Assembly: GCA_004352715.1 (NCBI GenBank) | Contig: SCFE01000014.1 | Coordinates: 2,577,913-2,641,912 of the forward strand | DNA length: 64,000 nt | Source: Hofstenia miamia | Lineage: Eukaryota; Xenacoelomorpha; Acoela | Direction of reading: 5' to 3' | In this document: positions 47,201-55,429 of the stretch, one piece after another | Position numbering within the stretch: the stretch's first letter is position 1 | Layout: each line of letters begins with the position of its first letter | Notes under the pieces: model-generated | Database searches by the model: none | What the model was told of the DNA's origin: nothing | The model's input: only the letters and a program-made list of their open reading frames with translations | Made by a program: the position numbers and the translations under genes

Positions 47201-50200
47201 GGTTTAGCAAATATTTGTCTATTTTTTGTTGCTATACAATATTAAGCTTTGGATAATTGTTAGTAGTTTAGAATGGGAAAGGTTATATTTCAAAGGATGA
47301 CCTTAGAAAAGTGTGCAATGAAATGAATCTACCCATCGAGTCAGATATTTTAGAGGCAACCTTCGATTTCTGCGATAGTTCAAATACTGGACAAATTAAT
47401 TACAAAGAATTTTCACAATTTTTAAATTGGAAAACTCACCAAGACTTTCTTGCCGTTAGTTCAAATGGTATGGTTTTTAGATTATTTATTACGAATTTAA
47501 TGACAATATTAGTTTATTAATCAATATTTTCGATTGATTGTTGACATTTGGTGTGTGCTTATTTTTTAATTAAAGTGTAAATGATGTTAAAAACATTAAA
47601 TAGGTAGACTTTCATAGAATAAAAGGCGTCAGAATTTCTAAATTTATTAGAAAAAATTTAAGGGAAGACCTACCGAATTTCATATCAAAAGGGATGCGAT
47701 TCTTGTGCCAAGCTAAGGTATGAGTGAGGATATGCAGGATTTTGTGAGTGGCTTGGATTTAACCAAATTCCAATCTTAAGTTTAAGCAACCTAATGTTGA
47801 AGATCGATCTTTTGCATTATGCTTTGCATTTCTAGGTTTTCTGTGACTCTGTCGTCTGCCGGTCGCTATTGGATATTCCGTCGATATCTTGATTGTGAAT
47901 TTTACCTTCGTGATGCAATCGCATTAATCTGAAATCTGATGCAGCATTTTTTCGTCGCAGATTATTTGTTGTGGTGATTTTTTTTGCGATTACGTGGCAG
48001 ATGAGAAATAAATTGAAGGATACTTTATTGATCTCTTTATTTTGATTGACTATTTACAATTTTTATTGCAGAATTTACATGAAAAATTGAAATACAAGTG
48101 TGAAATTTCTATCCATGTTTCACGAAGGAGAGCAAGACACCTGGATGCAAAAGAAAAATACTCATCAAGAACCAGAATATTGATTCTTACTGGAAGAATT
48201 CATTTTTGGTAGGCTAGTTAAGAAGAATGTCGAACTGGTCTTTGCGGTTAATAACTGCCCATTTCATGTACTGGACTGGATCAGATACATTCCAAATTCC
48301 ATTAACATTCCATTAACACGAGACGACATTTTGATCAGTAGGAGTCGGATCGGGCTCAGACATACATTTTTGTACTGACTGAGTGCAACCGAGTTGTCGC
48401 TGAATGAAAAACGTGTTCAATTTTCGGGTTCTTCTGAAAACAAATACGAAATATTGCCGCCTGTATTTTAAAGCACATTACCTGAGGTAGCAACTTCTGA
48501 GCAAATAGAGCAAAATGTCACAATTGGATAATATGGTAGAAGAGACACGCTGGAATAGATTATTTTTTTATTACTTGAATTTAAAAACTAATTATGTCCG
48601 AAGTGAATATCGGATGGGTGAAACAGTTGATTTTTAAAAATTTTATTAAAAGCTTAAGTAGCCTGCAGCAACCTGCGGGGCCTTCATCGTAAACGATACA
48701 AAAAACCCATTTCAGGGTATTACATTACCAAGACAACATTTTCAATTTTACTCTGATGAATTTTATTGAAAACTTGCTATTCGTTTATATTGTATTCGCT
48801 ATTACATTTCGCCTAATAAAATATAAATATTACTGCAATATTCCGATGCAGTCTTCAACTTGATTAATAATGCACAATTTTAGTACATTTACTCTCAATA
48901 AGGGTACGGGACTGGGACTAACATCACAGGATTGAAGAATTGAAAAGAGTGTGAAACCAGAATATTTAATATCGAATCATTTAATTATTCAAGAATTCAA
49001 CGTTCGCAGCTGCAGTTTTTCAATGAAAAAAGAGTGTTTCTAATAATATGTTAACATTAAATAATGTTGTTATTAATTTTTGTGAAGCACAAATAGTATT
49101 GATGGAGTCTAATATGCTAAACAGTTGAGGAGAAATTGTTGTTGCTATTCAGAAGTGTAAGTAATACTTAGAAATATTTTACAATCACTTTAGGAATAAA
49201 CAAATTATCCGGTTGCTGTATGTGATTTGTTTCTATCTACAAGTAAGAGATCAGCTCTTCAATGATGTGAGGCCCCATCTTATAACATAATTGATATGTG
49301 TTGGTTCTGAATTTATTTATAATTTTTTTTTATAGGACTAGTTCAACCTGAAGAGAGTGAACCAACTATACCTCGTCAAATAGATAAAGCTGTTGGCGAT
49401 TATAAAACAACGTCTTCCCAAATAAACGCAGTTGTTGGGGGAATTCCTAGTTATGGTAAATACGACATTTCAATTACCTATAGACTTGTTTATAATCTAT
49501 TGAATCATATACTTTAAAGCAAGGAAAGTATTTATCATATGTCTTACTTGGATCTTAATTTTTTAACTTATTTTGAGATAATTTTATAAAAACCTGTTAA
49601 AATAGAATTATATAAATAGCATAAATATTCACGTGATTACAGCATAAAGTATATTTTAATTGTTCCTGTAGCTAACAGATATATCGATATGATCGAAAGA
49701 ATGTGTATATTGTGTCTATGCTTAGAAGACCTTGTTAATACATAATTCTTAGTAAATTTCTTAATTGATTAGAGATTTTTCTATTACATACTTATTTTAT
49801 AATGTTGTAGAATGAAGGCCCTATGATTCATTTATTTTAATAATTTCAACTATTGAGATATATTTAACAGCAAAACTACCATTATTTATATTTAGTTTCT
49901 TAAAATAAGCCAATTTTTGAATTTTTTTTAAATGTGTGCTTTGTCAACAATAAATAGATTTTTCTAAGTTAAAATTAAAGAATTCTTTTGAGAAACTTCT
50001 CTTTTTATTAATATCATTACTTTGTATTGAATTGCTAATTATGATGTTTCTATAGACCATTCTCATTTAAAACCGAATTTATTCAATTTGTAATGCCGTA
50101 GATGTTTAATATATTGAGGGCAACTATTATTTTTTAATTGAAATTAAAAAAAAATCTTTGTGGTGCACTATTTATTATATAATTGAAAAAGCCTGTATTC

Positions 50201-52117
50201 TTAATATGATGATAGTATATATTTTTCACATTAAACATCTAGAATTTCGTAAATATGGTGTACCTTCAATAAGAAGCGATCTCCCACCTCCTGTAGTTAA
50301 AAAAGTATCCGATCCCCTAAATTATGGAGATGAGTCTGACGCATGGGGAGTGGTTAATCCCTCAATTTACTCCAACCATGGGGTGTATGAAAAAGAAATT
50401 TTCAGAGGAAGAGATAAAAATGAGGCAAGTGATTATTTTTGGAAATGATTACTCGAAATCAAGATTTAGCACTAGAATTACGTATGATTCTCATTTTATT
50501 TTATTGGAGAATTCTTCTACACTATAGTAGGTGTATACTTTAACTTCATGGACTTGTATTTTGGTAACCCATTGAATGGTTGTAATCAAAAATATTTAAT
50601 TTATTTTATAAATAATGTCCATATATCTATATCTCAAAATTCCTACTAAATATTAAATGGTTACTTCAACAGGTTCCAAATAGTTATATATAAAATATAT
50701 ATATATATATATATATTTATTTTTAAACGCTATGGAAAATATAGACCGGTTTCGATTCTGAAAATCATCATCAGTAACAAATATGCGGAGAAATAGATAT
50801 TTACAATTGACTACACTATTATAATACAAAATTACTGCATGCACACTAGAATAAATTTAATCTTATCATGCTTTGTTGCTTATTTAGTAATTGATGTTTC
50901 TTTGTTTGTTTGATCATTAAAGCTTCCGCTATTTTAGGATGTATTTTTAGTTGTATGTAAAAATTTTTTCTTAAGCTTGGTATTCATGCATTAATATTTC
51001 TGATCTTAGATGTACGTTATATATGTATACATATATTGGATTAAATTGCAATTAGTTATAGAATGCATGTCATTTAAATAAAAAGTAAAACGAAAAGGAC
51101 CTAGAATCGTTCCTTGAGCCCCCCCCCCCTTGTAAATCGCTAATCATTCCGAAATAATATTTAATTTAACTCTCTAGAATCTTTAATTGGGGTAACTAGT
51201 TATCAATTGCTTACTACTACGAGAAAATCCTAAGTAAATAGTTTTTCAATTAGTATGTTATGATTAATCGAATCAAAGGTTTTGAGAGATCTAAGCAGAC
51301 TATAGCTACACATTTATTATAATCGAGTGAAGCTCTCCAATTTTCAGTAGCAATTAATAGTGCACCAGTTGGGAAATTTTTGCGAAATCCAAATTGTGTT
51401 TTTGATAATAAATTATACTTATTTAGTTATCTATTATTTCATTATAGTGAAAAGTTCTTAAGTGGGCCATTGCCGAATTCCATTTCTATTAGGTTGTTTA
51501 AAGTCATCTTAAAATTTAATTTGATAGTAATAGCGTTAAAACTATTAATAAAATTTCCATTCACCGACATTTTTTAATAGTGATTTTTACATTCTCTTAC
51601 AAATTTGCAATGACTTTGCAAATAATAGAAAGCTAAGATATATATTTTTTGTTTATTATTAATTGCCTCATTTCTTAATGTTACGTTTACACCGTATCAT
51701 TTAAAGCAAAATGTTTCAATAATTTTAAAGATGTTTAAAATGATTAATTCTCAAAACAACATCAAATACTGGACTGTGAGTGAAGTGTTTTGATGCCTAA
51801 CTTTAACAAATTCTAATGCAAATTCCTATTCTATGTTTACAGAAGGACTTGTTGTACACTAACTATAAAATTTATTTCTATTTTGGAGTTCTCAGCACTT
51901 TTAAAGTAAGACAATATCCATATCATCATCAGCACTCTTTTTTTTGAAGTACTTGAGTGTATTAAAAATTATTTAGATCAGAGATATATTTTCTAAAGTC
52001 TATGGCGAAATGTCGGATGCAGAATTCGAAAAACACTGGGAATATGCTAGGTCATTGCATCCACGTGGCAACGTTAGTGTGGAGACATTCAGAGCAAGTC
52101 TGCAACATTTTGAATAG
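31146..52117 (+). CDS. EFHB: EFHB/CFAP21-like EF-hand ciliary protein (gene span, 11 exons)
   Basis: Joined exons: 31146-31184 (candidate), 33234-33305, 33354-33503, 34473-34653, 35090-35330, 41202-41285, 41335-41557, 47272-47467, 49336-49455, 50243-50424, 51977-52117. The last ten total 1590 nt with matching phases and one terminal TAG; with the first exon the product is 542 residues. EFHB (CFAP21) is a microtubule inner protein of ciliary doublets, and human EFHB has also been linked to store-operated calcium entry. Two EF-hand loops are present, DKNGKGYISKDD and DSSNTGQINYKE, both with all Ca2+-liganding positions acceptable. The N-terminus is much shorter than in mammals (over 800 residues). 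A possible AATAAA lies at 52396-52401. Introns are 48 nt to 5.9 kb, and the large ones are full of transposon remnants. Confidence 0.9.
32238..32294. repeat. (TA)n microsatellite in EFHB-like intron 1
   Basis: A run of nearly 60 bases of TA dinucleotide. The rest of this 2-kb intron shows no recognisable element. Confidence 0.95.
33234..33305 (+). CDS. EFHB: EFHB-like exon 2
   Basis: 24 codons, AGKCFPKLPHDSVVATISVY then NPDK. Acceptor GTATTTTTAG, donor AAA/GTATTT, phase 0 at both ends. The AGK...P start resembles the conserved opening of EFHB proteins as I remember it. Confidence 0.75.
33354..33503 (+). CDS. EFHB: EFHB-like exon 3
   Basis: 50 codons, with VKKFRNYFQPEPSATTVHYG and then VHGSSVHGSS, a conserved EFHB segment (P.P..T..HYG). 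Donor AAG/GTTGGC. It follows a 48-nt intron that would add an in-frame TAG if retained. Confidence 0.9.
34473..34653 (+). CDS. EFHB: EFHB-like exon 4
   Basis: Starts AEDSVNPAPITNFQQSLHEK, contains YHSHKTAPVGYIPNQ and ends YETTFGKLNEK in phase 1. Acceptor TTTTCTAG, donor AAAG/GTATTC. Confidence 0.9.
35090..35330 (+). CDS. EFHB: EFHB-like exon 5
   Basis: Starts with the split Gly codon and DRASECLNPNISPEEIE, then SHSDYAPGEQIMRDYDW and PFGYPTPNDPTGKHVKDSLY. The repeated 'Y.PGEQ..R.Y.W....P..FG..TP.D..G..V..SL.W' pattern is diagnostic of EFHB. Ends in phase 2 before GTTATT. Confidence 0.93.
36960..37440 (+). mobile_element. Non-LTR retrotransposon C-terminal fragment (EFHB intron 5)
   Basis: Frameshifted plus-strand pieces: RAFKWISPLPCKDDLLH at about 37050, CDLLLFNRL near 37140, SNSRSTRSDDVVSFSIRRRK near 37210 and LHSFFNRACTAAN near 37280. 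The order 'Y/RA..l...P...Dll..Rl...sRstRs...f..P..r......sFf.R....WN' is the tail of CR1/L2/RTE-type ORF2. The upstream RT core is absent. Confidence 0.55.
38087..38850 (+). mobile_element. Possible pogo/Tigger-like transposon debris
   Basis: TA-CAGTAGACGCTTTATAA at 38087 resembles pogo/Tigger ends. Downstream, plus-strand fragments such as GLFIGDVIVSEVKEEDML and YELVHDIVDGERNEIELDED look like the acidic C-terminal part of such transposases. No DDE core or matching right end was found, so this is tentative. Confidence 0.3.
38851..41201. other. Remainder of EFHB intron 5
   Basis: AT-rich, with one C/G-rich patch (39498-39590) that looks like transposon terminal sequence. No gene recognised. 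Confidence 0.4.
41202..41285 (+). CDS. EFHB: EFHB-like exon 6
   Basis: Acceptor CTTATTTTTAG; encodes SDRGAVICNKGVADFRNRFD then HKLGEVNDP; ends in phase 2 at a GTAAGT donor. It follows the 5.9-kb transposon-filled intron. Confidence 0.88.
41335..41557 (+). CDS. EFHB: EFHB-like exon 7 (start of EF-hand 1)
   Basis: Completes a Pro codon, then IKESMRVSEDHAFGIIVPPD, YGAADLVHNRFPKEYLRGKD and AAAFNHYDK. The last residues DK are the first two positions of EF-hand loop 1, completed 5.7 kb downstream. It is separated from exon 6 by only 49 nt. Donor AAA/GTATGT, phase 0. Confidence 0.93.
42027..42236 (+). mobile_element. RTE-like 3' end or RTE-mobilised SINE tail
   Basis: GAAAGCACTCGGAGAGCGCA, then CCTCTGGTGAAAATTGAGG, ACTTTTTCCGTAAAGTTGCT, ACAGACAAACAAACC and AACCTCCTTCGCGGAGGTAA. 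This string of motifs (TTTTTCCGTAA, then ACAGACAAACAAAC, then CCTCC...GGAGGTAA) is one I recognise as a common 3' terminus of RTE-group elements and their SINEs in invertebrates. No RT remains. It lies in EFHB intron 7. Confidence 0.6.
42237..44595. other. Part of EFHB intron 7, nothing recognised
   Basis: The open frames at 42539-42796 and 43197-43400 are short and without recognised domains. Confidence 0.4.
44762..45168 (-). pseudogene. Mariner transposase fragment, C-terminal half
   Basis: NVWLGMTISKVYGPFMFTEK through FQQDGEPPHFALIVRTYL to RSPDLTP, then one TAA codon followed in the same frame by DFFAWRFIKAKVYQVKI and a C-terminal ITAAVEEITPAML stretch. The single stop lies one residue before the third catalytic Asp. 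Confidence 0.82.
45187..45600 (-). pseudogene. Mariner transposase fragment, N-terminal half
   Basis: 137 codons covering the second helix-turn-helix region (ELGHSRSTVWQALRFKLKRR) to SDEVTFHICGHVNGHN and RIWESEQPN, ending at a stop where the next catalytic segment should begin. Same element as 44884-45168. Confidence 0.85.
45700..46043. other. Assembly gap (344 N)
   Basis: Run of N in EFHB intron 7. The left flank is an AT microsatellite. The 5' terminal repeat of the adjacent mariner-like element is probably lost here. Confidence 0.99.
46044..47271. other. Rest of EFHB intron 7
   Basis: No gene recognised. A C-rich patch after the gap (46055-46070) resembles hAT-like terminal sequence. The 46885-47070 frame has no recognised domain. 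Confidence 0.4.
47272..47467 (+). CDS. EFHB: EFHB-like exon 8 (EF-hands 1 and 2)
   Basis: NGKGYISKDDLRKVCNEMNL completes EF-hand 1; FDFCDSSNTGQINYKEFSQF is EF-hand 2, with acidic or oxygen-bearing residues at loop positions 1, 3, 5 and 9 (Asp, Ser, Thr and Asn) and Glu at 12. Ends phase 1 at G/GTATGG. Confidence 0.93.
47468..49335. other. EFHB intron 8
   Basis: No recognised element in this 1.87-kb intron. Confidence 0.5.
49336..49455 (+). CDS. EFHB: EFHB-like exon 9
   Basis: GLVQPEESEPTIPRQIDKAV then GDYKTTSSQINAVVGGIPS. Acceptor TTTTTATAG, donor ATG/GTAAAT, phases 1 and 1. Low-complexity linker typical of the region after the EF-hands. Confidence 0.85.
50243..50424 (+). CDS. EFHB: EFHB-like exon 10
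   Basis: FRKYGVPSIRSDLPPPVVKK, then VSDPLNYGDESDAWGVVNPS and IYSNHGVYEKEIFRGR. The 'YGVPtiRsDlp.P..rr..D..NYGde..a..l..PS....GV.e.dff..R' signature is typical of EFHB C-termini. The donor is GAG/GCAAGT, a GC-AG intron; phase 0. Confidence 0.93.
50694..50716. repeat. (TA)n microsatellite
   Basis: TA tract immediately beyond the 3' end of the minus-strand PLE fragment, as also seen at 3621-3650. Confidence 0.9.
50720..51040 (-). mobile_element. Penelope-like element 3' end
   Basis: The minus strand encodes, across frames, HLRSEILMHEY, a KNFYIQLKIHPKIAEALMI-like segment, then KQTKKHQLLNKQQS and LNLF. It aligns with the GIY-YIG C-terminus at 3783-4034 (HLQSEIYCHEH; KIAEAIFIKET; LLNKQ). A hammerhead-like motif follows downstream at 50744-50774. 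The element is 5'-truncated and joined at its upstream end to the RT fragment at 51045-51590. Confidence 0.7.
50744..50774 (-). ncRNA. Minimal hammerhead-like motif of a PLE
   Basis: Minus strand: CUGAUGA, U, GAUU...AAUC hairpin, GAAA, palindromic CCGG, UC. The core is intact and GUC is the canonical cleavage triplet. Same layout as 3682-3713 and 21978-22008, but with a different helix III tetranucleotide. Confidence 0.62.
51045..51590 (-). mobile_element. Non-LTR retrotransposon RT fragment (EFHB intron 10)
   Basis: Minus-strand pieces: NKYNLLSKTQFGFRKNFPTG near 51400, CVAIVCLDLSKTFDSINHN near 51280 (RT motif A, catalytic Asp) and a GTILGP-like motif B near 51110, interrupted by a C(11) run (51119-51129). 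Same family as the element at 56334-57540 (VCLDLSKAFDSINHSIL). Confidence 0.75.
51977..52117 (+). CDS. EFHB: EFHB-like last exon
   Basis: Acceptor ATTATTTAG; IRDIFSKVYGEMSDAEFEKH, then WEYARSLHPRGNVSVETFR and SLQHFE followed by TAG. A diverged EF-hand-like helix pair lies in 'F...G....D.EF...W..A...hp.G.V.vE.F'. Confidence 0.92.
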   Translation: MRDIFSKVYGEMSDAEFEKHWEYARSLHPRGNVSVETFRASLQHFE

Positions 52118-52483
52118 TGCAATTTCATTCAAATATAGTTAGTTGTAATTTACAATGTTTAATGAATATTTTTTTGTGTGTTTAATTTTTACGCAATATA
52201 CATTAAGTTATGGAAAGACTGTTGGAATATTTAAAAATGCTTCTTTACAACAAATGTGCTTTGAATGAATTTCCTGTTACTTAAATCGTTTAAGGGCTTG
52301 TTGGCTGGACTTGTAGTATCTATATTTTCTAAAATAATTTAAAATTTACGAAATTATTTAACAATTTGATTAGCTTTGAATAGAAAATTACCTGAAATAA
52401 ATTTCGCTTAGTAAACAAAATCAATTTCCAGAAATCTTTCAACTGAAGCTAAAACGCGAATTTCTGATTATATATAATGTCCG
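52118..52483 (+). other. EFHB 3' UTR and downstream flank
   Basis: A possible polyadenylation signal AATAAA lies at 52396-52401, about 280 bp after the stop. No other feature. Confidence 0.35.
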
Positions 52484-54100
52484 TAGACAGGTGGGTGCTA
52501 GAGCCCCCCCCCCGCGCCCCAAATTTTGTAGTGTAATGGCTTGGGGACTATAATAGTTTTTCTTAAAATTCAAAAGACGAGCAGGCCCCATCCGCGTTTG
52601 AAATCATAAATGTTATAAGCAGAAATTATTTTATAATGATACAGAAGTAGTTCATTGAAATTAAAAGGTTTCAAAAATCGTTAAATAATTCTATTCTGTT
52701 CATAAACCGCCACATATCATCACTTCTGATTTGCCATTCATTTGAATTTTTGCAGATTATTAGTTCTAAGGTGGCGCACAAACAATACAACCCACTGTTA
52801 TGGCCATGCTCTGAATTTAGCTGTGCAAGGCACATTGAAGAACATCCCAGTTATAAAAATCATGCTATTCAAGAATATAAAGAATGAAATGAATACAGGC
52901 TCACGCTAGACAGTGCGAGCTGATGCATTTAAGTCGATTTTGGGCAACCACGAAGCATTGCAGCTCACCTTTTATGCAGCAGAAGAAGCGACTAAAAACA
53001 CAGAATATATTGCTCGCATATGGGGAGCTTCAACTGCCATGGAAACATTTGAATTCTTCTTTGGTTTACAGTTAGTTGGCACACTCCTAAATATGGTAGA
53101 CAATTTATCAATGACTATTCAATCTAAATCAATATAAGCATGTGATGCTCAAAATGTTGTCTTAATGACAGTGAAAGCTATAAAAGCAATGAGGTCAACA
53201 TCAGAATATGAACTGTTTCGGGAGAACGTAGAAAGGGAAGCCAATTGTCTTCTTGGCATAGCAGAACTAAGAGTACCCCGCCACAGAAAAATTCCAAGAC
53301 GCTATGAAATAGGGAAAAGTGTTTCTCAACACGTTGTAAACACTGCAAAAGTCCACTACAGATTGATTTACTTGGAGGCCCTTCACCTTTCAATTGCGAG
53401 TATCCAAAACAGATTTGATCAAAAGGAATAAACATGATGCAGAAAATTGAGAAACTGCTGGTTGATTTTAGGCCAAAGCAACTTCATGAGGATGGAAGTG
53501 AATTTTCTGATGTTGTACATTTTTATGGTACAGATATTAACAAAAATCTCCTTATTGCACAATTAACCATTCTTCACTAAAATAAAAAATGGGCCATTTC
53601 CCGAACTCAGGTCATTTGTTGAATATCTCAAATCTAAAAGTGTGGCAGAACAAAAATATCTGTCTAAAGTGGTGAAGCTTGTACAACTGATATTAGTACC
53701 ACCAGCAACAAATGCAGTAAGTGAACGGGGTTTCAGTGCTCTAAGAAAGATGAAAACATGGCTTAGATCTACCATCACACAAACACGTCTAAATTGGTGA
53801 ATGCTGCTTCATATACACAGTGAGAGGGCAGATTCATTGGCGATGTCAAATATTGCAAATGAATTTATTTCAGTCAATGAAAACAGACTGAGAATTTTTA
53901 GACACTTTCAAATATTAACATTTTATTTCATTATGAATTTTGTAAATAAGTTTATTTGTTATAGTTAAAAATTTGTCATTTTAACAATATTTTTTCCTGT
54001 TCAGTAAAATGCAATTAATTATTAGTATGACTATACATGAAACCATGATGTTTGTTGAACTTCTCAGCACCCTCAAAATCAAAATCATGGCTACGGGCCT
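52484..54100 (+). mobile_element. hAT transposon (ZMYM1-like), decayed
   Basis: The right end, reversed, reads CAGGCCCGTAGCCATGATTT, a classic hAT terminus; the left end has a diverged CCGTAGACAGG. Between them is a broken transposase (52780-53915). TA-rich flanks prevent recognition of an 8-bp target duplication. Confidence 0.7.
52780..53915 (+). pseudogene. hAT transposase pseudogene
   Basis: Plus-strand pieces in several frames: THCYGHALNLAVQGTLKN, TVRADAFKSILGNHEALQ, FEFFFGLQLVGTLLNMVDNL, then SQHVVNTAKVHYRLIYLEAL, and the C-terminal dimerisation region VPPATNAVSERGFSALRKMK, then TWLRSTITQTRLNW-stop and FISVNENRLRIF. Domain order matches ZMYM1/DUF4371-type hAT proteins. There are at least three frameshifts or stops. 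Confidence 0.85.
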
Positions 54101-54127
54101 GTATATATATATATTTATATATATATA

Positions 54128-54320
54128 NAAATTGTGTAGGATAGTGGCTTTTTGTACCACCTACCTCTATGCTAAATATATTTAAGTTCGAATGAATACT
54201 GCGGGAGTAATTGCAAGAAATTTGTATTTTGTGATAAAATTGCGATTCTTGCTAAATGTGTTAGAAATTTCCCTCGAATTCCCGCTCAATTTAATGGTTT
54301 CGAATTTTACATACCCTTTA
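54128..54320 (+). repeat. TA-flanked repeat family copy
   Basis: Almost identical to 58437-58626 (only scattered changes) and related to 9377-9520. Shared blocks include TGTAGGATAGTGGCTTTTTG, AAATATATTTAAGTTCGAAT and GATAAAATTGCGATTCTTGC. Flanked by (TA)n at 54100-54126 and 54322-54368. Confidence 0.85.
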
Positions 54321-54321
54321 C

Positions 54322-54330
54322 ATATGTATA

Positions 54331-54368
<38 letters not shown>
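54322..54368. repeat. (TA)n microsatellite
   Basis: TATG/TA tract after the repeat-family copy and just before the retrotransposon at 54419. Confidence 0.9.
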
Positions 54369-54369
<1 letters not shown>

Positions 54370-54463
54370 CGAAATGATATTAGGAGTAATCTATTTATCA
54401 AATATTGAAAGTTTTTGGGTAGAAATAAATAATCCAATAAGAAATTCTCAATTTTAAAGGCAG

Positions 54464-55069
54464 TTGCTAAATGTGTCTTACTGTTCAAACAAGAAATTCG
54501 CTAATTTGTTTATTGAGCAATTAGAAGACGAATTATCTTTGGCTTGTTCGGAAAATAAAGATTTAATGCTGCTTGGGGACTGGAATCTAAATTATTTCAG
54601 TACTATTGAAAAGTGCAAAATTGACCTACTTTTAAATACTTTCAATTTAAAGTTAACTAATGCAACATTGCCGACCAGAATCACATCATCGAGTACCACG
54701 CTAATTGATTACATTGTGCTTACTGAAAGAAATAGTGCATCTTATAATTTTTATTCATCCGAATGCCCTTTTTCTGATAACTGCATTACATCCATTGAGT
54801 TTTCCAAATCCGAATCGTTTTCGAATAATGCCACGAAGTGGATAAAAACTCGTGAAAAGTCTACTGAAAATATAAAAAATTTTAAATCTTCACTTTCCTT
54901 AGAAAACTGGCTTTTAGTGTATACTGCCTCAGACTCAACTACAATGTTGATGCATTTTTCAGAAATTTTTGAATTTTATCTTAATAAATTTTGCACAGAG
55001 AGGAGAATTATGATTAAATCAAATTCCAATAGTAATTTAAACTTATCCGCACATAGTAAACTTGGATAA
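54464..55069 (+). pseudogene. Retrotransposon apurinic-type endonuclease domain
   Basis: 201 codons. NKKFANLFIEQLEDELSLA, then DLMLLGDWNLNYFS (the GD.N catalytic motif of exonuclease-endonuclease-phosphatase enzymes), TSSSTTLIDYIVL and CPFSDNCITSIE (SD-N/H region, normally SDH). The start is an internal Met; the domain's N-terminal part is missing. The frame stops at 55069; linker similarity (AYKKARNFSNIENRKAYNEY) goes on in another frame. Confidence 0.8.
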
Positions 55070-55429
55070 ATAACTTTTGTAAAGCACTGATTTATGAAAA
55101 AAATACAGCATATAGAATATTTAAAAGTTCTAAAACTCATAATTTTGTTGCATATAAAAAGGCTAGAAACTTCTCCAACATTGAAAATCGCAAGGCCTAT
55201 AATGAATACATTAGAAATGAATACGCTCGACTACCTAATCAAAAGTCAAAGTGGACGCTAATTCACGAGATCATTAATAGCAAGAAATATAAATTTAACT
55301 GTATTGATGCTATCAAAAATAAAAATGGAAAAATGCTCACAGACACATGTGAAATTTCTAACGAATTAAACAAGACTTTTATTAATCTAGGAAAATATAA
55401 TTGTCCAATTTATCTTAAATTGTGATAAA

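Noticed and set aside
51915-51935. CATCATCAG, read reversed as CTGATGATG, in the last EFHB intron
   Set aside because: No stem II partner and no GAAA follow, so it is not a hammerhead copy.
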